A stretch of 64,000 nucleotides of DNA, from contig JAJTTP010000022.1 of assembly GCA_023313575.1 (NCBI GenBank), forward strand, positions 620,001 to 684,000. The letters are read 5' to 3'. Both the position numbers and the translations under genes were made by a program. The notes below the pieces were generated by a model. That model was not told the origin of the DNA. It searched no databases and saw only the letters and a list, made by a program, of their open reading frames with translations. Below, one piece after another: positions 46,113 to 58,533 of the stretch. Numbering within the stretch: the stretch's first letter is position 1; every line of letters starts with the position of its first letter. This DNA comes from Eutypella sp. D-1. Lineage: Eukaryota > Ascomycota > Sordariomycetes > Xylariales > Diatrypaceae.

Positions 46113-48531
46113 CTAGGCCTTCTCAATAAACACGACCTGGCTCCCGAAATCCCCATCGAAGTCATACTGCAACCCGATATTCATTAACGTCATACCCGAG
46201 TACGTCTCGGTGCCGTTGACGGTATACCGCGCGGCGGGGTCGAGACCCTGCAGGCGCAGGAACGGCGGTAAGGGGTTTAGGTTAGCGCGGAGCTGGAACC
46301 AGAACAGCACGGCGCTGGCGCCGTCGGGCGCGATGAACAGCGCCGCCGGCCAGTTCGAGTCCTCCGGCAGGCTGAGCCGCCAGAGATCGCCGTCGAGGAC
46401 TAGCGGGTTCACCTTCTCCGCAAGCGCGATCAGCGCCGGCATCTGGCTGCGGTCGTCGACGTCGAGGTCTGCGGGGTTGAGCTCGAACCCGAACGAACCC
46501 CCCATCATCGCCACGTGCGCCCGGAACGCGAACGGCGTCGTCCGTCCCGTCTGCTGGTTCGGCACATCCGACACGTGCGCCCCCATGCTCGACGGCGGGT
46601 ACGCTACCGACATCCCGAACTGGATCGTCAGCCGCTCCAGCCCGTCCGTGTCGTCTGACGTCCAGCTCTGCGGGAAATACGGCAGTAAGCCCGCGTCGAA
46701 GCGCCCGCCGCCCGCTGCGCACCCCTCGAACAGGATCTCCGGGAACCGCGAAGTCAACGTCTCCAGCACGCGGTATAGACCTAGCATGTAGGCGTGCGCG
46801 GCGCTCGGATCCGGCAGCTCGTGCATCCCCCGGTTGTTGTCCCACTTCACGTACGAGATCGCCGCGCTCGAGAACACGTCGCTGATTGCGTCGATGATGT
46901 ACTCCTGCACCTCGGGCAGTCCCAGGTTGAGCACCAGCTCGTTACGCGACTGCGTCCGTGGGTATGGCCCCGCGTGCAGCGCCCAATCTGGGTGCGTCTC
47001 GTATAGCGCCGAGAGCGGGCTGACCATCTCGGGCTCCACCCAAATGCCGAAGCGGAGGTTCTCTGACGAGTTCGCCGCCTTCAACCCGGTGATCCGGTCG
47101 ACGAAGGGGCCTAGCCCGTTCGGGAACTTGTTCTTGTTCGCCACCCAGTCGCCCAGGCTCGAGTTGTCCGATATCCGGGGGTACTTATCCCCGAACCAGC
47201 CATCGTCCATGACGAAGAGCCGCACGCCGAGTCCGGCGGACATCGACGCGAGGTCGTAGAGCACCGTCTCGTTGTAGTCGAAGTGAAACGCCTCCCAGCT
47301 GTTGAGAAGTACCGGCCGCTCCTCCTGCGCGGGCTTGCTCCTGATCAGGTGGTCCCGGTAGAGCCGGTGCAGCTTGCGCGACACGGACCCCACCCCGGCG
47401 TCAGAGTACACTGCCACGGCCTCCGGCGAAGTGAACGTCTCACCCGGACCCAGCGACCACGAGAACTGCAGAGGATTCACGCCCAGCATCGCCCGCGTAA
47501 AGCCCTTTGATCCCTTCTCTACCTCCACGGAGAAGGACCCCGTGTAGATCAGGGAGAACCCCCAGGCCTCGCCTTGTGACTCGCTGGCCGTGGGCGATAG
47601 CAGAGCTAGGAACGGATTGTGGAAATGGGAGGAGTAGCCGGCGGTACTTCCGAACCTGAAATTGAGACAGTTAGGTAACTAGAGCAGAACCGTGGAGGGG
47701 GGACCCTGTTGTTCTGGCATTACTGACCCCTGTGTCCCGTACTCGACCTCCCTCCGCACTCTCCGGCCTTCACGAGCCCAGTCCCCCCTCAATTCGATCA
47801 TCTCAAGCTCACCATACGGTAAGTCGACGCTGAGACTAGCCAGCTTCTCGAGGGTGATGTTACCCGAGCCTCTGTTCGTGATATTGACGCTTCGGGCAAT
47901 CGCATCGAGTTTCGGAAAGATCGAGTAGGACAGGTCCGCGGCCACGGAGCTGTAGTTATCGTAGAGGTGCACGACGAGGGTCGTCACGTCGTCCTCGCTC
48001 CCGAAGGTAGACGGGAGGCCCGGCAGAGCGGGCTTTCCATTAATTACATCGTGCGACTGGTACTGGAAGTCGCTGATGGTATAGCCTTCCGATTGCTGAA
48101 TCTGGAAGGCCGGGATGCGGAAGTCGCCGCGCCCGAGGTCGGGAAACTCCCTCCGCACCATCCCCGGCAGCCCGACCCATCCTGCCGGTTCGGGGAGAGG
48201 TAAAGCAATGATGTCCTCCGTTACGGGACCCCCGAAGTGCGTAGCCACGAGATCCCCCGTGTTGTCGGCGTGGAATCGGTAGGATACCCCGTCGCCGTTT
48301 AACGCGAAGTCGCTGCCATTGGCCACCACGCCTAGCAAGGAAGTAAGCTATACAGAAACAAACAGTTGCATACCGCGTTGCTTTGCTTCACACTGTAAAA
48401 CAAAACAAAAAAAAAAAAAACTCACCGGTCGTGTAGGATGGGCTTCCCTGGGCCATCATGGGGTAGTTGAAGGCGACGGACGCTTGGCCAATAGAGGTAG
48501 CGAAACGCTTCAGTGATGAATTACCGAACAT
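46113..48531 (-). CDS. GH36 alpha-galactosidase
   Basis: Three exons: 48531-48426, 48331-47728 and 47655-46113; 750 aa. Introns of 94 nt (GTGAGT) and 72 nt (GTCAGT) restore frame across [11 protein letters not shown] and [19 protein letters not shown]. The N-terminal beta-supersandwich is followed by the TIM barrel: [37 protein letters not shown], the nucleophile motif YVKWDNNR (Asp), the acid/base motif SWTSDDTDG, and [14 protein letters not shown]. It hydrolyses terminal alpha-galactosyl residues of raffinose-family sugars or galactomannans. No signal peptide follows the chosen ATG, suggesting an intracellular enzyme or an unseen 5' exon; the frame is open upstream through a CAG repeat. Confidence 0.92.
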
Positions 48532-48588
48532 TTTGAGACGGAATGTTTGCCTCTCGGATAGCTGGCCTGGCCTCAGCTTATATATCGT

Positions 48589-48589
<1 letters not shown>

Positions 48590-48624
<35 letters not shown>
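48590..48624 (+). repeat. (CAG)n trinucleotide repeat, about 12 units
   Basis: Uninterrupted CAG tract about 60 bases upstream of the alpha-galactosidase ATG, hence probably in its 5' UTR or core promoter. Read in frame it would encode an implausible poly-Cys run on the minus strand. Confidence 0.85.
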
Positions 48625-48627
<3 letters not shown>

Positions 48628-50563
48628 AATCACAGAGTTACATGCGGGATGTCTATTCCGCGTCTGCTCGTGGTATTTTATATATTGTTCCAATTCGGAC
48701 AGACAAGCGACACTTATGGGACCGCTGTTGATGGTCGGCGGAATTAATCCCGAGTCAAGACTGTAAATCATAACCACCTTCCCCCCCCCCCTTCTGTAAA
48801 TGTACCTATGCAGACGACATTTTCCTCAACATTACATATACATGGCAACTTGCGTCTGTGAACAGACAGGTGAGCCCATGACTCGGGTTATGGGAAACCT
48901 TCGAAATTGGTGGAGAAATATGACGCGGAGATGTCGGCTGCGGGGAAGCCAAGGCATGCACGTCCGGGTCCTTCCAGGGGCTGAGGGGTTGAGGGGTTAA
49001 GGGGACAACTGGTACGCTAATTATTAGTCGGAAGGGAGGCTGTATTTCTGAGTATTTCGATGAAAACTCGCAGGCCCAATACGATGCTGGAGAGTTAACG
49101 CAAAAAATGTGACCATCAGGTCCGGCGTGGGACGAAACCCACATCCCCTTTGATTAGGGGTTTATCTCCGTCCGGAACGGCAGCTTCGGAGCCTTGGCAT
49201 CGGCGATTTTGCCGGCCTAGACCGGATTGTAGCAGGTCGGCAGGTCCACCACGGGCGCAGGTGGCAGTGGCTGGTGAACAGCTGTCAGGGTTTCAGCCAC
49301 ACTTAGCTATAACATGCCCCAGCAGCCCCAGGATATTCAGCCACAGATGCAGTGGCGTGGCGTGACGTGACTCCGCAAACGGACAGGGGCGGGCTAAGGA
49401 CTGGGCTGGGGGGGCTGACGGGTGCTTTTCTGGCGGGCGTCCCCAGTTCTCCAACAGGTACAAAAGGGACTTCAGTTCCCTCCCGATTTCACGGCCTTCC
49501 GTCCGGCCCCCAAGAGAAAGAAGCTTGGAGAGATTAGAGATAAAACGATAAAACTTACCCAGGTACCTAGGTACTTTCCCATCAGCCGCCACCCATCATT
49601 AATTTCCAACATTGAAGAAGGTACCACCACACACCACATATAACAAACATTTTACCATCCATCAAGGTTACCTAAACTTTCTTACCCACTCTGCCCGTCA
49701 GCTATAAGCCACAGTGACACGGGCATTCTCCTGAAAACAATCCGACCTTGGAAGTACAACATTGAATGCAAACCGACCGGTCCATTTATTTGCCGGTCTA
49801 CGCCCCCCCCCCCCCCCCCCCCAGTCCAGATCCGACTCTGAAGCTTCATCCTTTCGCGACGAATCGATGATTCGCTGATCTCATACCAAGAGGTACTTAG
49901 TACAGGTACTTAGTACTTGATATACCCACGGCCCAGTCTAGGTAGGTACCCACATATTGTACTATCGATAAGATAACAGTACCTAGGTAGCGATCATAGT
50001 ACTTCCTATTCTCTCCTTTTTGCCGCCCCTAACTTTGTACCAGATACATCTACACGTCCAGAGCTCCCCGGTACCCATCCTACCTCCAGGGCTCCTGTCT
50101 ACATATTTACCTTGAAGCTGCACTTACCACCACGACCTGTTATCCCTACTTATATCGAGAAACTCGAACTATTTATTCTCCCTTAAGTACATATACCTAC
50201 CTATCTCCTAGACATATACCTATTACTTCGTTCATACTCGCGCGTTCGCCAACGACGAGACGAGACGAGAGACCAGACGAGACGAGACTTTCGTGTCTTC
50301 ACATCACGTTTCTCGCGATACAGTTATTGGAATCTGCTGCAATGCGACGTATCCGAGCTCTCGAGCTCTTGACCAACAACAACAACAACAACGGCAACAA
50401 CATCAAATCCACATTCAGTACCAGTTCCATTACATTACAATTGTAACTTCGGCGCGGCGGCCATTAACCAACGGGTTTTTTAAACTTCACATTCGTGATT
50501 TTGGTTGCTGATATACCACCACCACCACCACTAATATCACCAATATTATTCATTTACTAACCG
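48625..50563. other. Divergent intergenic region with microsatellites
   Basis: About 1.9 kb between alpha-galactosidase and FCP1, which are transcribed divergently. It holds a 20-base poly-C run (49803-49822), repeated GGTACCTAGGTA-like motifs (about 49560-49985) and GACGAGACGAGA repeats (about 50253-50287). No gene is supported. Confidence 0.5.
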
Positions 50564-51135
50564 GTAAGTCCCATTGCGGTGGCCATGGACATTGCTATTG
50601 CCATTGGCATTGCCATTTACCGCCACCAAATACCAGATATCAAACCAAATTCCTCTATATATCTTTATCCCTAGGTTGGTAATCAACCCTCATATGCAAG
50701 ATGGCTGTTTGCTTGTGTTGCCACATGCCACATGCCACATGCCTCATGCCTCATGCATTTCTGATTGCCGCTATGCCCATTCATCTTGTTTATTTCCTCC
50801 TACCTACTTCTCAGCCCTTCTTCATCCGTCCCAGCTCAGCTCCCCCGGACCACATCCCCGGACCACATCCCCGGACCACATCCCCCGGTCCTCACACCCC
50901 CGTCCGCCTTATATTCCGAACAAAGGAATTCGGCAAGACGCGTCCCCGTCCCCGTCCCCCGTCCCCCGTCCTCGTCTTCGTCCTCGCATCCAAATACATC
51001 CCAGCTTTCCCCAATGTTCCCAATTCCTCACCTTGGAAGGTTGTCTGAGCTATATATCCTCTTATTTCCATCATTATTACTATGATACGAGTACTAGAAG
51101 CTAACGAGATCAATTTCTTTGTGTTGGTATCTTAG
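50564..51135 (+). other. Possible 5' UTR intron of FCP1
   Basis: A strong donor GTAAGT at 50564 and acceptor CTTAG ending at 51135 bracket a pyrimidine-rich, non-coding stretch just before the FCP1 ATG. It includes about three copies of a CGGACCACATCCC minisatellite (about 50846-50885). Splicing is inferred only from the sites. Confidence 0.35.
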
Positions 51136-51203
51136 ATCTCATCCCCTTTCATCGGTCGGCGCATGACTGCGCCTCCCCCTAATACACATCACCGCCATAC
51201 GGA

Positions 51204-53556
51204 ATGGCAAAGCCCCTCAGACTCGGAGCTCGGCTCCGTTACCCTATCACTATCTCCCGACTTCTCAAGAGCCCCGGCGACCAAGTTGAGAAGCAAGAGC
51301 CCATACTACAATACACCTTCAAGTACGAGCGCACAGTCGGCGATCCGGAGCTGGGCGATGAGCGCGTCAACATAGAGACCGGTATTGCCGACTTCGACAG
51401 TCCTGTCGAGGGCAAGGTACAAAAGTATCTCGTCAAGGTTGGCGATGTTATTCAGAAAGACCAGGACGTCGTCAACGTCGAGGAGGAGTGCAGCCATGAC
51501 ATTCAAATGGCCGGTCTATGCGGTCGTTGTGCCAAGGATATGACCGAGGTGAACTGGGTCACCGAGGTTCCCGACACTCAGCGCGCCACCGTCGCCATGG
51601 TCCACGACAACATCTCCCTCATGGTCAGCCGCAGCCAGGCTGTCCGCGCCGAGGTCACCCTGCAGCGCCGCCTCCTTAAGGACCGGAAGCTTAGCCTCGT
51701 CGTCGATCTCGACCAGACCATCATTCACGCCTGTATCGAACCCACTGTTGGCGAGTGGCAGGCTGATCCTACCAACCCCAACCACGATGCTGTCAAGGAC
51801 GTCTGCAAGTTCCAGCTAGACGACGGTCCCCGGGGCCTGGCCAGCGGTTGCTGGTACTATATCAAGATGCGCCCTGGTCTCGCCGAGTTCCTCCAGAAGG
51901 TTTCCGAGATGTTCGAGATGCACATCTACACTATGGGCACGCGCGCCTACGCCCTCAACATCGCCAGGATCGTCGATCCCACACAGAAGCTCTTCGGAAA
52001 CCGCATCATCAGTCGCGACGAGAACGGTAGTATGACTGCTAAGACCCTCCAGCGGCTGTTCCCCGTGAGCACGAGCATGGTCGTCGTCATCGACGACCGC
52101 GCCGACGTATGGCCTCAAAACAGGTCCAACCTCATCAAGGTCACCCCCTACGACTTCTTCAAGGGCATCGGCGACATCAATTCGAGCTTCCTGCCTAAGC
52201 GGCTGGACGTCATTGCTGCAAACCCGACCCCCCAGGACTCACAGTTGCAGTCGCAACCGCAGAACACCGGCGCGAAAGGCCAGAGAGACGGCATCGTGGG
52301 TGGTTCGACGAACACCACCGCTCCCGCCGCCGGCGCCGAGGACGAGGGCGCCCTACTTCAGTTGCAGGCTGAGGAGCAGGAACGCACGCTCGAAAAGCAG
52401 CTCACGGACCGACCTCTGCTACACCTGCAGGAAAAGCTCGACAAGGAAGACGAAGTGTCGGAGAGGGAGTCCGCCGAGAGCGACTCGGAGGCCGGCCCGA
52501 ACGGCAATTCTGAGAGCCCCTCCCATCAACGACACAACGTGCTTCGCGATGACGACCAGGAGCTGACCTACTTGGAGAAGCACCTCGCCACCTTACACCG
52601 CTCCTTTTACGAGCAGTACGATGCGCGGTCCGCCAAGCACCGGCCGGACGAGATCTCGGCCGACGCCGTGCCCGACGTGGGCGCCACGCTGAGTTTCTTG
52701 AAATCGCAGGTCCTCCGGGGCACGCGCATCGTGCTCTCGGGCCTCGTCCCGTTGGGCACCGACGTTCGCTGGTCGGAGATCGGCATGCAGGCCGAGAGCT
52801 TCGGCACGGAAATCCACACGCGCGTCTCCGAAGACATCACGCACCTGGTGATCAGTGCGGCGCGCCAGCGGACTCAGAAGGTCCGGCAGGCCGCTCGCAT
52901 CCCTTCGATCAAGATCGTCAACCAGAACTGGCTGGCGGACTCGTTGGCGCAGTGGAAGAAGCTCGACGAGACGCCCTACCTCGTGGACATACACCCCTCG
53001 GACCGCAAGACACCCTTTGAAAGCGAGGAGGAAGCTGGTGAGGCTGAGACTCCCCCCGGGAAGCCCAAGATCACCGTCGTGGTTAACGGCCATCAGTTTC
53101 CCCCGCAGCCCTACGAGAGCGACGACTCAGATGAGGGAGAGGACGAGGACGGCGGGGACGAGGACGGCAACGGGGCCGACGAGGACGGCGAGGTCCAGGA
53201 CCGGTACAACGTGATGCCGCCAGACCTCGAAGACGGGGACCGCAGTCCGATCAAGGAGCTGGCGAAGATGGAGTGGGACTCGGTCGACAAGGAACTCGAG
53301 GAGTTCATGGGCTCCGACGCCGACGACTCGGACATGGACAGCGTGACGGACTTCGGCGGCGGCAGCGACACGGACCGCGAGGACGAGCAGCAGCGCTCGC
53401 TGAAGCGAAAATACGGCGACGACCTCGACGATGGTGACGACGCGGATGCCAGTAGCTCCGAGGCCGGCAGCAGTGCCCTGGCGAAGAAACAGAGGCTCGC
53501 CAAGGCGCGGACCACGGGTCTGCGCAACGTCAAGAACGCTGCGGACGAGGAGGGCA

Positions 53557-53592
<36 letters not shown>

Positions 53593-53801
53593 GCGAGGCG
53601 GGCAGCGGACTACCTACGCCGATGGGCACGGGCGACGGCGAGGACGGCGGCGGCGGAGCTGCAGTAGACGGCGAGGGCGAAGGAGAGGCAGAGAATAATG
53701 CGGAAGACGGCGATGACGACGACGACGATGATGACGGGTTCTCGGACCTCGAGGCCGAGTTCGAGGCGGAGCTGCAGGCCGAGTTGGACGACGCGGGTTG
53801 A
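51204..53801 (+). CDS. FCP1: RNA polymerase II CTD phosphatase FCP1
   Basis: Intronless coding region, 865 aa, ATG at 51204. FCP1 removes Ser2/Ser5 phosphates from the RNA polymerase II C-terminal domain to recycle polymerase. The N-terminus has a biotinyl/lipoyl-like fold (FDSPVEGKVQKYLVKVGDVIQKDQDVV), then CGRCAKDM. The FCPH catalytic domain follows with DLDQT at 168-172 (DxDxT nucleophile), KMRPGLAEFL, YTMGTRAYA, GNRIISRDE and the second acidic motif VVVIDDRADVW. A BRCT domain spans about residues 490-595 (LRGTRIVLSGLVPLG ... WLADSLAQW). The tail is Asp/Glu/Gly-rich, with a basic KRKYGDD segment, an 11-Gly run encoded by GGC repeats near 53561-53592, and an acidic FSDLEAEFEAELQAEL end, as expected for the TFIIF-contacting C-terminus. 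Confidence 0.94.
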
Positions 53802-55141
53802 TCTGATCTGATCTGATCGGATCAGGCACGCGGCACACATCCATCCCACGTGTCTCCTCCCTCTCCCTTTCCTTGTCTGTCTGTCTGTCCGTTGTCCCCT
53901 ATCCCATCTTCTGGGGACGCACTGCATAGCGATCGATGTGTACCGGTACCGGAGTTTTAGTGTGTGTGTATCTGTGTGTATCTGTATCTTGCTTTTTATG
54001 TATGTATGCGCCGCAGACTTCGGTGTGGTTTTTTTTTTTCTCGCGCGGGGAGGTGTTGTAGGCTGGGCTTTTAGGAGTCGGGGATCGCTTGCGCAAGGGG
54101 TTCTTGGAGTTTGATCGATCTTTGTCATTGCCATTGTCACTATCTTTCTATTTTGTAGGGTGTTGTGGTTTCGGCTTGACACATGCATGTATACCCTTAC
54201 CTTACCTTACCTTACCTGCCTCACCTATCTATCTATCTATCTATGCCGGCCACGTGTTGAACCAGCTACCCGACCATATCCGTACCCGTACCCTATTTAC
54301 TTACATAGGTAGTTAGAGCTTCATCTGCCCCCAGGGCTCCGACTGTCTATCTATCTGTCTATCTGTCTATCTGTCTATCTGTCTGTGCACATGCTCCTGC
54401 TCACGATTACGCTTTGCGTGCATGTAGGTATGTATTGCATGCATGTCTATCCTGGCGCGGAAAGTAGTATTTTGGTTTGGAATATCTCGCCTACGTGCCG
54501 GGTTTGCAGTGTGTATGGCAAACCCTGCTACACGGGTCTTGGAAGTAAAGGGCGAGAGAGGTAGGGAGACAGCCCTTCATAGAGAGAAGAAGGGGTTCAC
54601 GTGATTTCTCTACCTATCAAGTCATGTTTTAGACGGAAAGCACCAGTGTAGAGCTTCAGCCAATCAGAGAGCTTACTTACCAGCCAATCATAGGTGGTTT
54701 AAATCGATGGACAGCAGTAAACCCGATTATGTAATCATTAGATTAGTTGCAATCCACCTCGGCTTCTGACCCGCCAAAACCGGTACGAAGTACCTACCAA
54801 CTAACTAATTCCTACATCACCAGATTTCAAAGTTGTGGTTTTTTGAAATCTCACCATCACAAGTACGTACGCCCATGTACGCCCACGCCCAACTGATATA
54901 TCTCGAGACCAGTATATTGAGAAGCTTACGGTGGCACGGTACAGCCGATTCATTACTTACGTACGTCCCCGCTAACAGGACGAGGCGATACGACACGAGG
55001 ACGACTGATTGAACGACACGGCGAGGCCTACGACGGGGGCCCGCGAATACGAATTGCAATTCGAAACTCGAGATATAATACAGAGAGAAGAAAGCACAGA
55101 AAGCAGAAAGCACAGAAAGCAGAAAGAAGAAATCAGTCATC
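53802..55141. other. Intergenic with tetranucleotide repeats
   Basis: About 1.3 kb holding CCTTA repeats (about 54196-54218), CTAT repeats (about 54227-54245) and a CTAT/CTGT array (about 54346-54385). No gene is visible. Confidence 0.5.
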
Positions 55142-55924
55142 ATGCCTCAGGATATGCCCCCCGTCGGGGGCTACGGCCCTGTCCAGTACAAGGTTCGTCA
55201 TTTATCTTCTTTCTTTTTTTTCCTGCCTTGTCTGTTGCCTTGACTCGGCTTGGCTCGGATTGATTCTGGTATCTCTCGCGCGGCTTGATTGCGAATGACC
55301 GCCCGCTCGGACGAGTGACATGCGACATCCAACCCACGACGATCCAGTGTGCCAGACTCCTGGCATGTTGAATGGCGACGAGCTCACGAAGGCACGCCGA
55401 GATCCCGTCATCACGAAGGCTGGTGCGCCGGGCAACCGTTGGCGATTTGATTACCGGATCCAGAACAAACTCAAGATGAGAGAATGGGCACGGGCATAAT
55501 AGCAGATAAAGCAGAGGGACGACAAAAGGCTGACATCACGAACTAACACAGCGCAACCTCCCCGCCAACGGTTTCCGAGGTACCACCCTGATATTGGGAA
55601 TGGGCGCCGTCATGATCTACGGCTTCTACAAGGTGACCCAGGGTATCCGAGAACAGAAGTACGTTTTGAATATATTCCTTTCCTTTTGACTTTCTCGCTG
55701 ACACCAACACCACCACCCACAGCGAGCTGGCCCGCGAGAAGATGTGGTCCCGCATCCACCTGATTCCCCTCCTGCAGGCCGAGGAGGACCGCGATCTCGT
55801 CCGAAGACACCTGGCTGACCAGGCCCGCGAGAAGGAGCTGCTCGGTGAGAATACCAAGGTGTACAACTCCGATAGATACGTGAGGCCGACGTACGCTGTC
55901 ACCCCCAGTAGCGTCACCAAGTGA
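55142..55924 (+). CDS. NDUFA13: Complex I subunit NDUFA13 / GRIM-19 homologue
   Basis: Three exons: 55142-55192, 55552-55658 and 55723-55924; 119 aa. It begins MPQDMPPVGGYGPVQYKRNLPANGF, matching the GRIM-19 family (short N-terminus before a single helix). The membrane segment is TTLILGMGAVMIYGFYKV, followed by a charged helix (ELAREKMWSRIHLIPLLQAEEDRDLVRRH) and a short C-terminal tail. It is a single-pass accessory subunit of mitochondrial complex I without a cleaved presequence. Intron 1 is 359 nt, with a canonical ACTAACACAG acceptor region; intron 2 is 64 nt. Confidence 0.92.
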
Positions 55925-56916
55925 GCGCGGGGAGGACGGTCAATCACCACAGAAAATAGAAAACAATCAAGTCAAAACTTCTTTCCCAGCTAGGCTCTCG
56001 GATATGTAGGATGCTTGACTGTTGGCAGTCCATTCGTCTGAGCAACGAGATGAGATGCTAACGCCGCCCGCTCACGTTGGGAGCCCCCTCATTTCTTAGC
56101 CGGTATCGTGAAGTGTACCCCTGTCCAGTCGATCAGCTGGTAGTTATGCATGGTTGTCGAGGTGTAGACAGGAGTCAAGAGTTTTGATAACCACCCCATG
56201 GGCACCCGGTACTGAACCACTTCTAGTCGTCTCGGACAGTGGGGCTGGGAACGCATGTTCTTCCTGGGGATGCTAGCTTCCCTTCCGACAGTGACAGGGG
56301 TCTGCAGGCACGTTCCCGCCGCTCCCGTAGATGAGGGGACTAAGAGCTATAAGCAGTGCAAAGCGATGTTGCGCAGCGCAGATTTGCACTTCAGTAACAA
56401 CGTCACACCCGTGATCAAATCATTAATTTCGGACAGCAGCTGGAACCAACCATGATGGTAGGGGTAACGCTTAACAGTGCTTGGGTAAGTAGCCATGGGC
56501 TTGGCTGGCCAAATTCCTATACCTATGCGTTCAACTTCCTGATAAGGAGAAACGGCATGAGAATACTAATTAACAGCCATCCCCATCTACGCGCTGTTGT
56601 CAAGCATCTCCATTTGAGCTGGTCGAAAACGTCCTCGGCCTATCGAGAGTATCCGAAGAGCCGTCAGACGTAAGTGGTGGCCACGGTGAAACGTACGATG
56701 CAAATGCCGTGCAGATCAAGCTGCATTTGTGTGTCCATCCTTGGCACTGATGCCTGCAGCCTCCCCCCAACGGGAAACGGGAAACCATCATTACCCGCCA
56801 TCCCGACTCCGCACCCTCTGCATCTTTGACAAAAAGTATCCGAAAGCCTCGCCAATTGAATTCTACGATTTCCTACCTTTCAATCAATCAGCTTTGAAAC
56901 AAAAAAGTAGACCACG
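55925..56916. other. Intergenic
   Basis: About 1 kb upstream of the epoxide hydrolase; no supported gene or repeat. Confidence 0.4.
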
Positions 56917-58170
56917 ATGGCTTCGGATGAAATCAAGCCCTTCCAGATCTCCATCCCGGAATCCCAGCTATCGGATCTGAAAGAGCGCCTCGCCCGCGTG
57001 CGGTACCCGGACGAGCTCGAAGATGCGGGCTGGGAGAACGGCGTGCCCCTCGCCGAAGCCCAGCGTCTCACGAAATACTGGGCCGAGTCCTTCGACTGGA
57101 GGAAGGCCGAGGCCCGCCTCAACGAGTTCCCCCACTTCACCACGGATCTGCAGGCCGACGGCTTCGAGACCCTGACCGTGCACTTCATCCACCAGCGGAG
57201 CAGCAGCGCCGACGAGGACGCCGCCGTGCCCCTGCTCTACCTGCATGGCTGGCCGGGCAGTTTCTACGAGGGCACGAAGATCATTCAGCCGCTCGCGCAG
57301 GGAAGCAGGGGCGGCGGCGGGTCGGGGGGCGAGCCCTCCTTCCACGTCGTCGCGCCCTCGCTCGTCAACTTCGGCTTCTCCCAGGGAACCCGGAAGCGCG
57401 GGTTCTCGATCGAGCACCAGGCCGAGATCATGCACAAGCTGATGCTGCGACTCGGCTACAAACGGTACGCCGTCCAGGGCGGCGACTGGGGCTGGTTCGT
57501 CGCGCGTGCCCTCTCCCTGCGGTACCCCGACCATGCCGTCGCGCAACACCTCAACCTCGACCTCGCCTCCCCTCCTACCTGGACTCAACACCCCTTCTTG
57601 GCGCTGAAACACGCGCTGACGCCGTACACCCCGCGCGAGAAAACAGGGCTCGCCCGCATGGAACTCTTCAAGGCCCAGGGGTCCGGGTACAACGCGATCC
57701 AGGGCACGCGCCCGCAGACCCTCGGGTACGGCCTCGCTGACAGCCCCGCCGGCCTGCTCGCCTGGATCTACGAGAAGCTGCGCGAGTGGACCGACAACTA
57801 CGCCTGGACCGACGACGAGGTGTGCACCTGGATCTCGATCTACTGGTTCAGCACGGCTGGCCCGACCGCGAGCTGGCGGCTCTACCACGAGTTCTTCAGC
57901 GCGCACGCCCCTGGCGTCCGCCCGGGCGCTGTGCTCATGTCGGATCTCCAGCGCTGGCAACCCCGCGTCAAGATCGGCCTTGCGCGTTTTCCCATGGACG
58001 TCGCGCATTCGCCACATATTTGGGGCCGCACCCTCGGCGATGTTGTCTTCGAGAAGACTCACGAGAGCGGTGGCCATTTCCCCGTCTGGGAATGCCCTGA
58101 TGCTGTCATCGCGGACTTGAGAGAGATGTTTGCGAAAGGGAAGCCTGCCAGGAAGGCTGTTGGTACATGA
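56917..58170 (+). CDS. Epoxide hydrolase, microsomal/EHN type
   Basis: Intronless, 417 aa, ATG at 56917. It opens with the epoxide-hydrolase N-terminal domain (FQISIPESQLSDLKERLARVRYPDE). The alpha/beta-hydrolase core follows, with the oxyanion motif HGWPGS (from residue 110) and the nucleophile Asp190 in VQGGDWGW. Tyr residues suited to the lid lie in YAWTDDEV / IYWFSTAG. The catalytic His is in HESGGHFPVWECPD near the C-terminus. It hydrolyses epoxides to vicinal diols through a covalent ester. Unlike the mammalian microsomal enzyme it has no N-terminal membrane anchor, so it is predicted soluble. An insertion rich in Gly (about residues 129-140) follows HGWPGS. GC-rich third positions match neighbouring housekeeping genes. 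Confidence 0.92.
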   Translation: MASDEIKPFQISIPESQLSDLKERLARVRYPDELEDAGWENGVPLAEAQRLTKYWAESFDWRKAEARLNEFPHFTTDLQADGFETLTVHFIHQRSSSADEDAAVPLLYLHGWPGSFYEGTKIIQPLAQGSRGGGGSGGEPSFHVVAPSLVNFGFSQGTRKRGFSIEHQAEIMHKLMLRLGYKRYAVQGGDWGWFVARALSLRYPDHAVAQHLNLDLASPPTWTQHPFLALKHALTPYTPREKTGLARMELFKAQGSGYNAIQGTRPQTLGYGLADSPAGLLAWIYEKLREWTDNYAWTDDEVCTWISIYWFSTAGPTASWRLYHEFFSAHAPGVRPGAVLMSDLQRWQPRVKIGLARFPMDVAHSPHIWGRTLGDVVFEKTHESGGHFPVWECPDAVIADLREMFAKGKPARKAVGT

Positions 58171-58533
58171 GTTAGCAAGTCAATATAACTAGGTCTACGT
58201 CTTTCATCTCGGTTGTGTCTGCAACGTGGGCAGAAGGACGTGTTCCGAGGCCCTCTATATCTTGTATATTATTCACTGTCACGTGGAACCAGGTGTAAGA
58301 ACTGGTACACTTTCCGCTGCAGCAGGAGTGCCAAATCTAATGCCAGCAGCCGCGGGCGGTTTGTAACACTTTCCTCGGAGTGAATAAATATACTGTTGTA
58401 GGTAGGTAATCAAGTTAAATAAGTGTACCCTTGGTCGCATTATGTTCGGTTGCTAGAGACAGAGTAATATCCAATCCCATTATCTATATAATCACTGCCG
58501 TCCTCTGGTTAAGCATCTTGATGTCAAGATGTT
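58171..58533. other. Convergent spacer
   Basis: About 360 bases between the converging epoxide hydrolase and PAF-acetylhydrolase-like genes; nothing recognisable. Confidence 0.4.

Noticed and set aside
48388..48777. Poly-Cys protein reading through the CAG repeat upstream of alpha-galactosidase
   Set aside because: The Cys run is only the antisense reading of a microsatellite; the GH36 frame has a suitable ATG after it.
53111..53629. Poly-Ser/poly-Pro open frame antisense to the FCP1 tail
   Set aside because: It mirrors the Asp/Glu/Gly-rich coding strand; there is no independent coding evidence.
56968..58077. A 369-codon open frame antisense to the epoxide hydrolase
   Set aside because: It is a GC-rich shadow of a well-supported gene, with low-complexity Gly/Arg/Ala composition and no domain.
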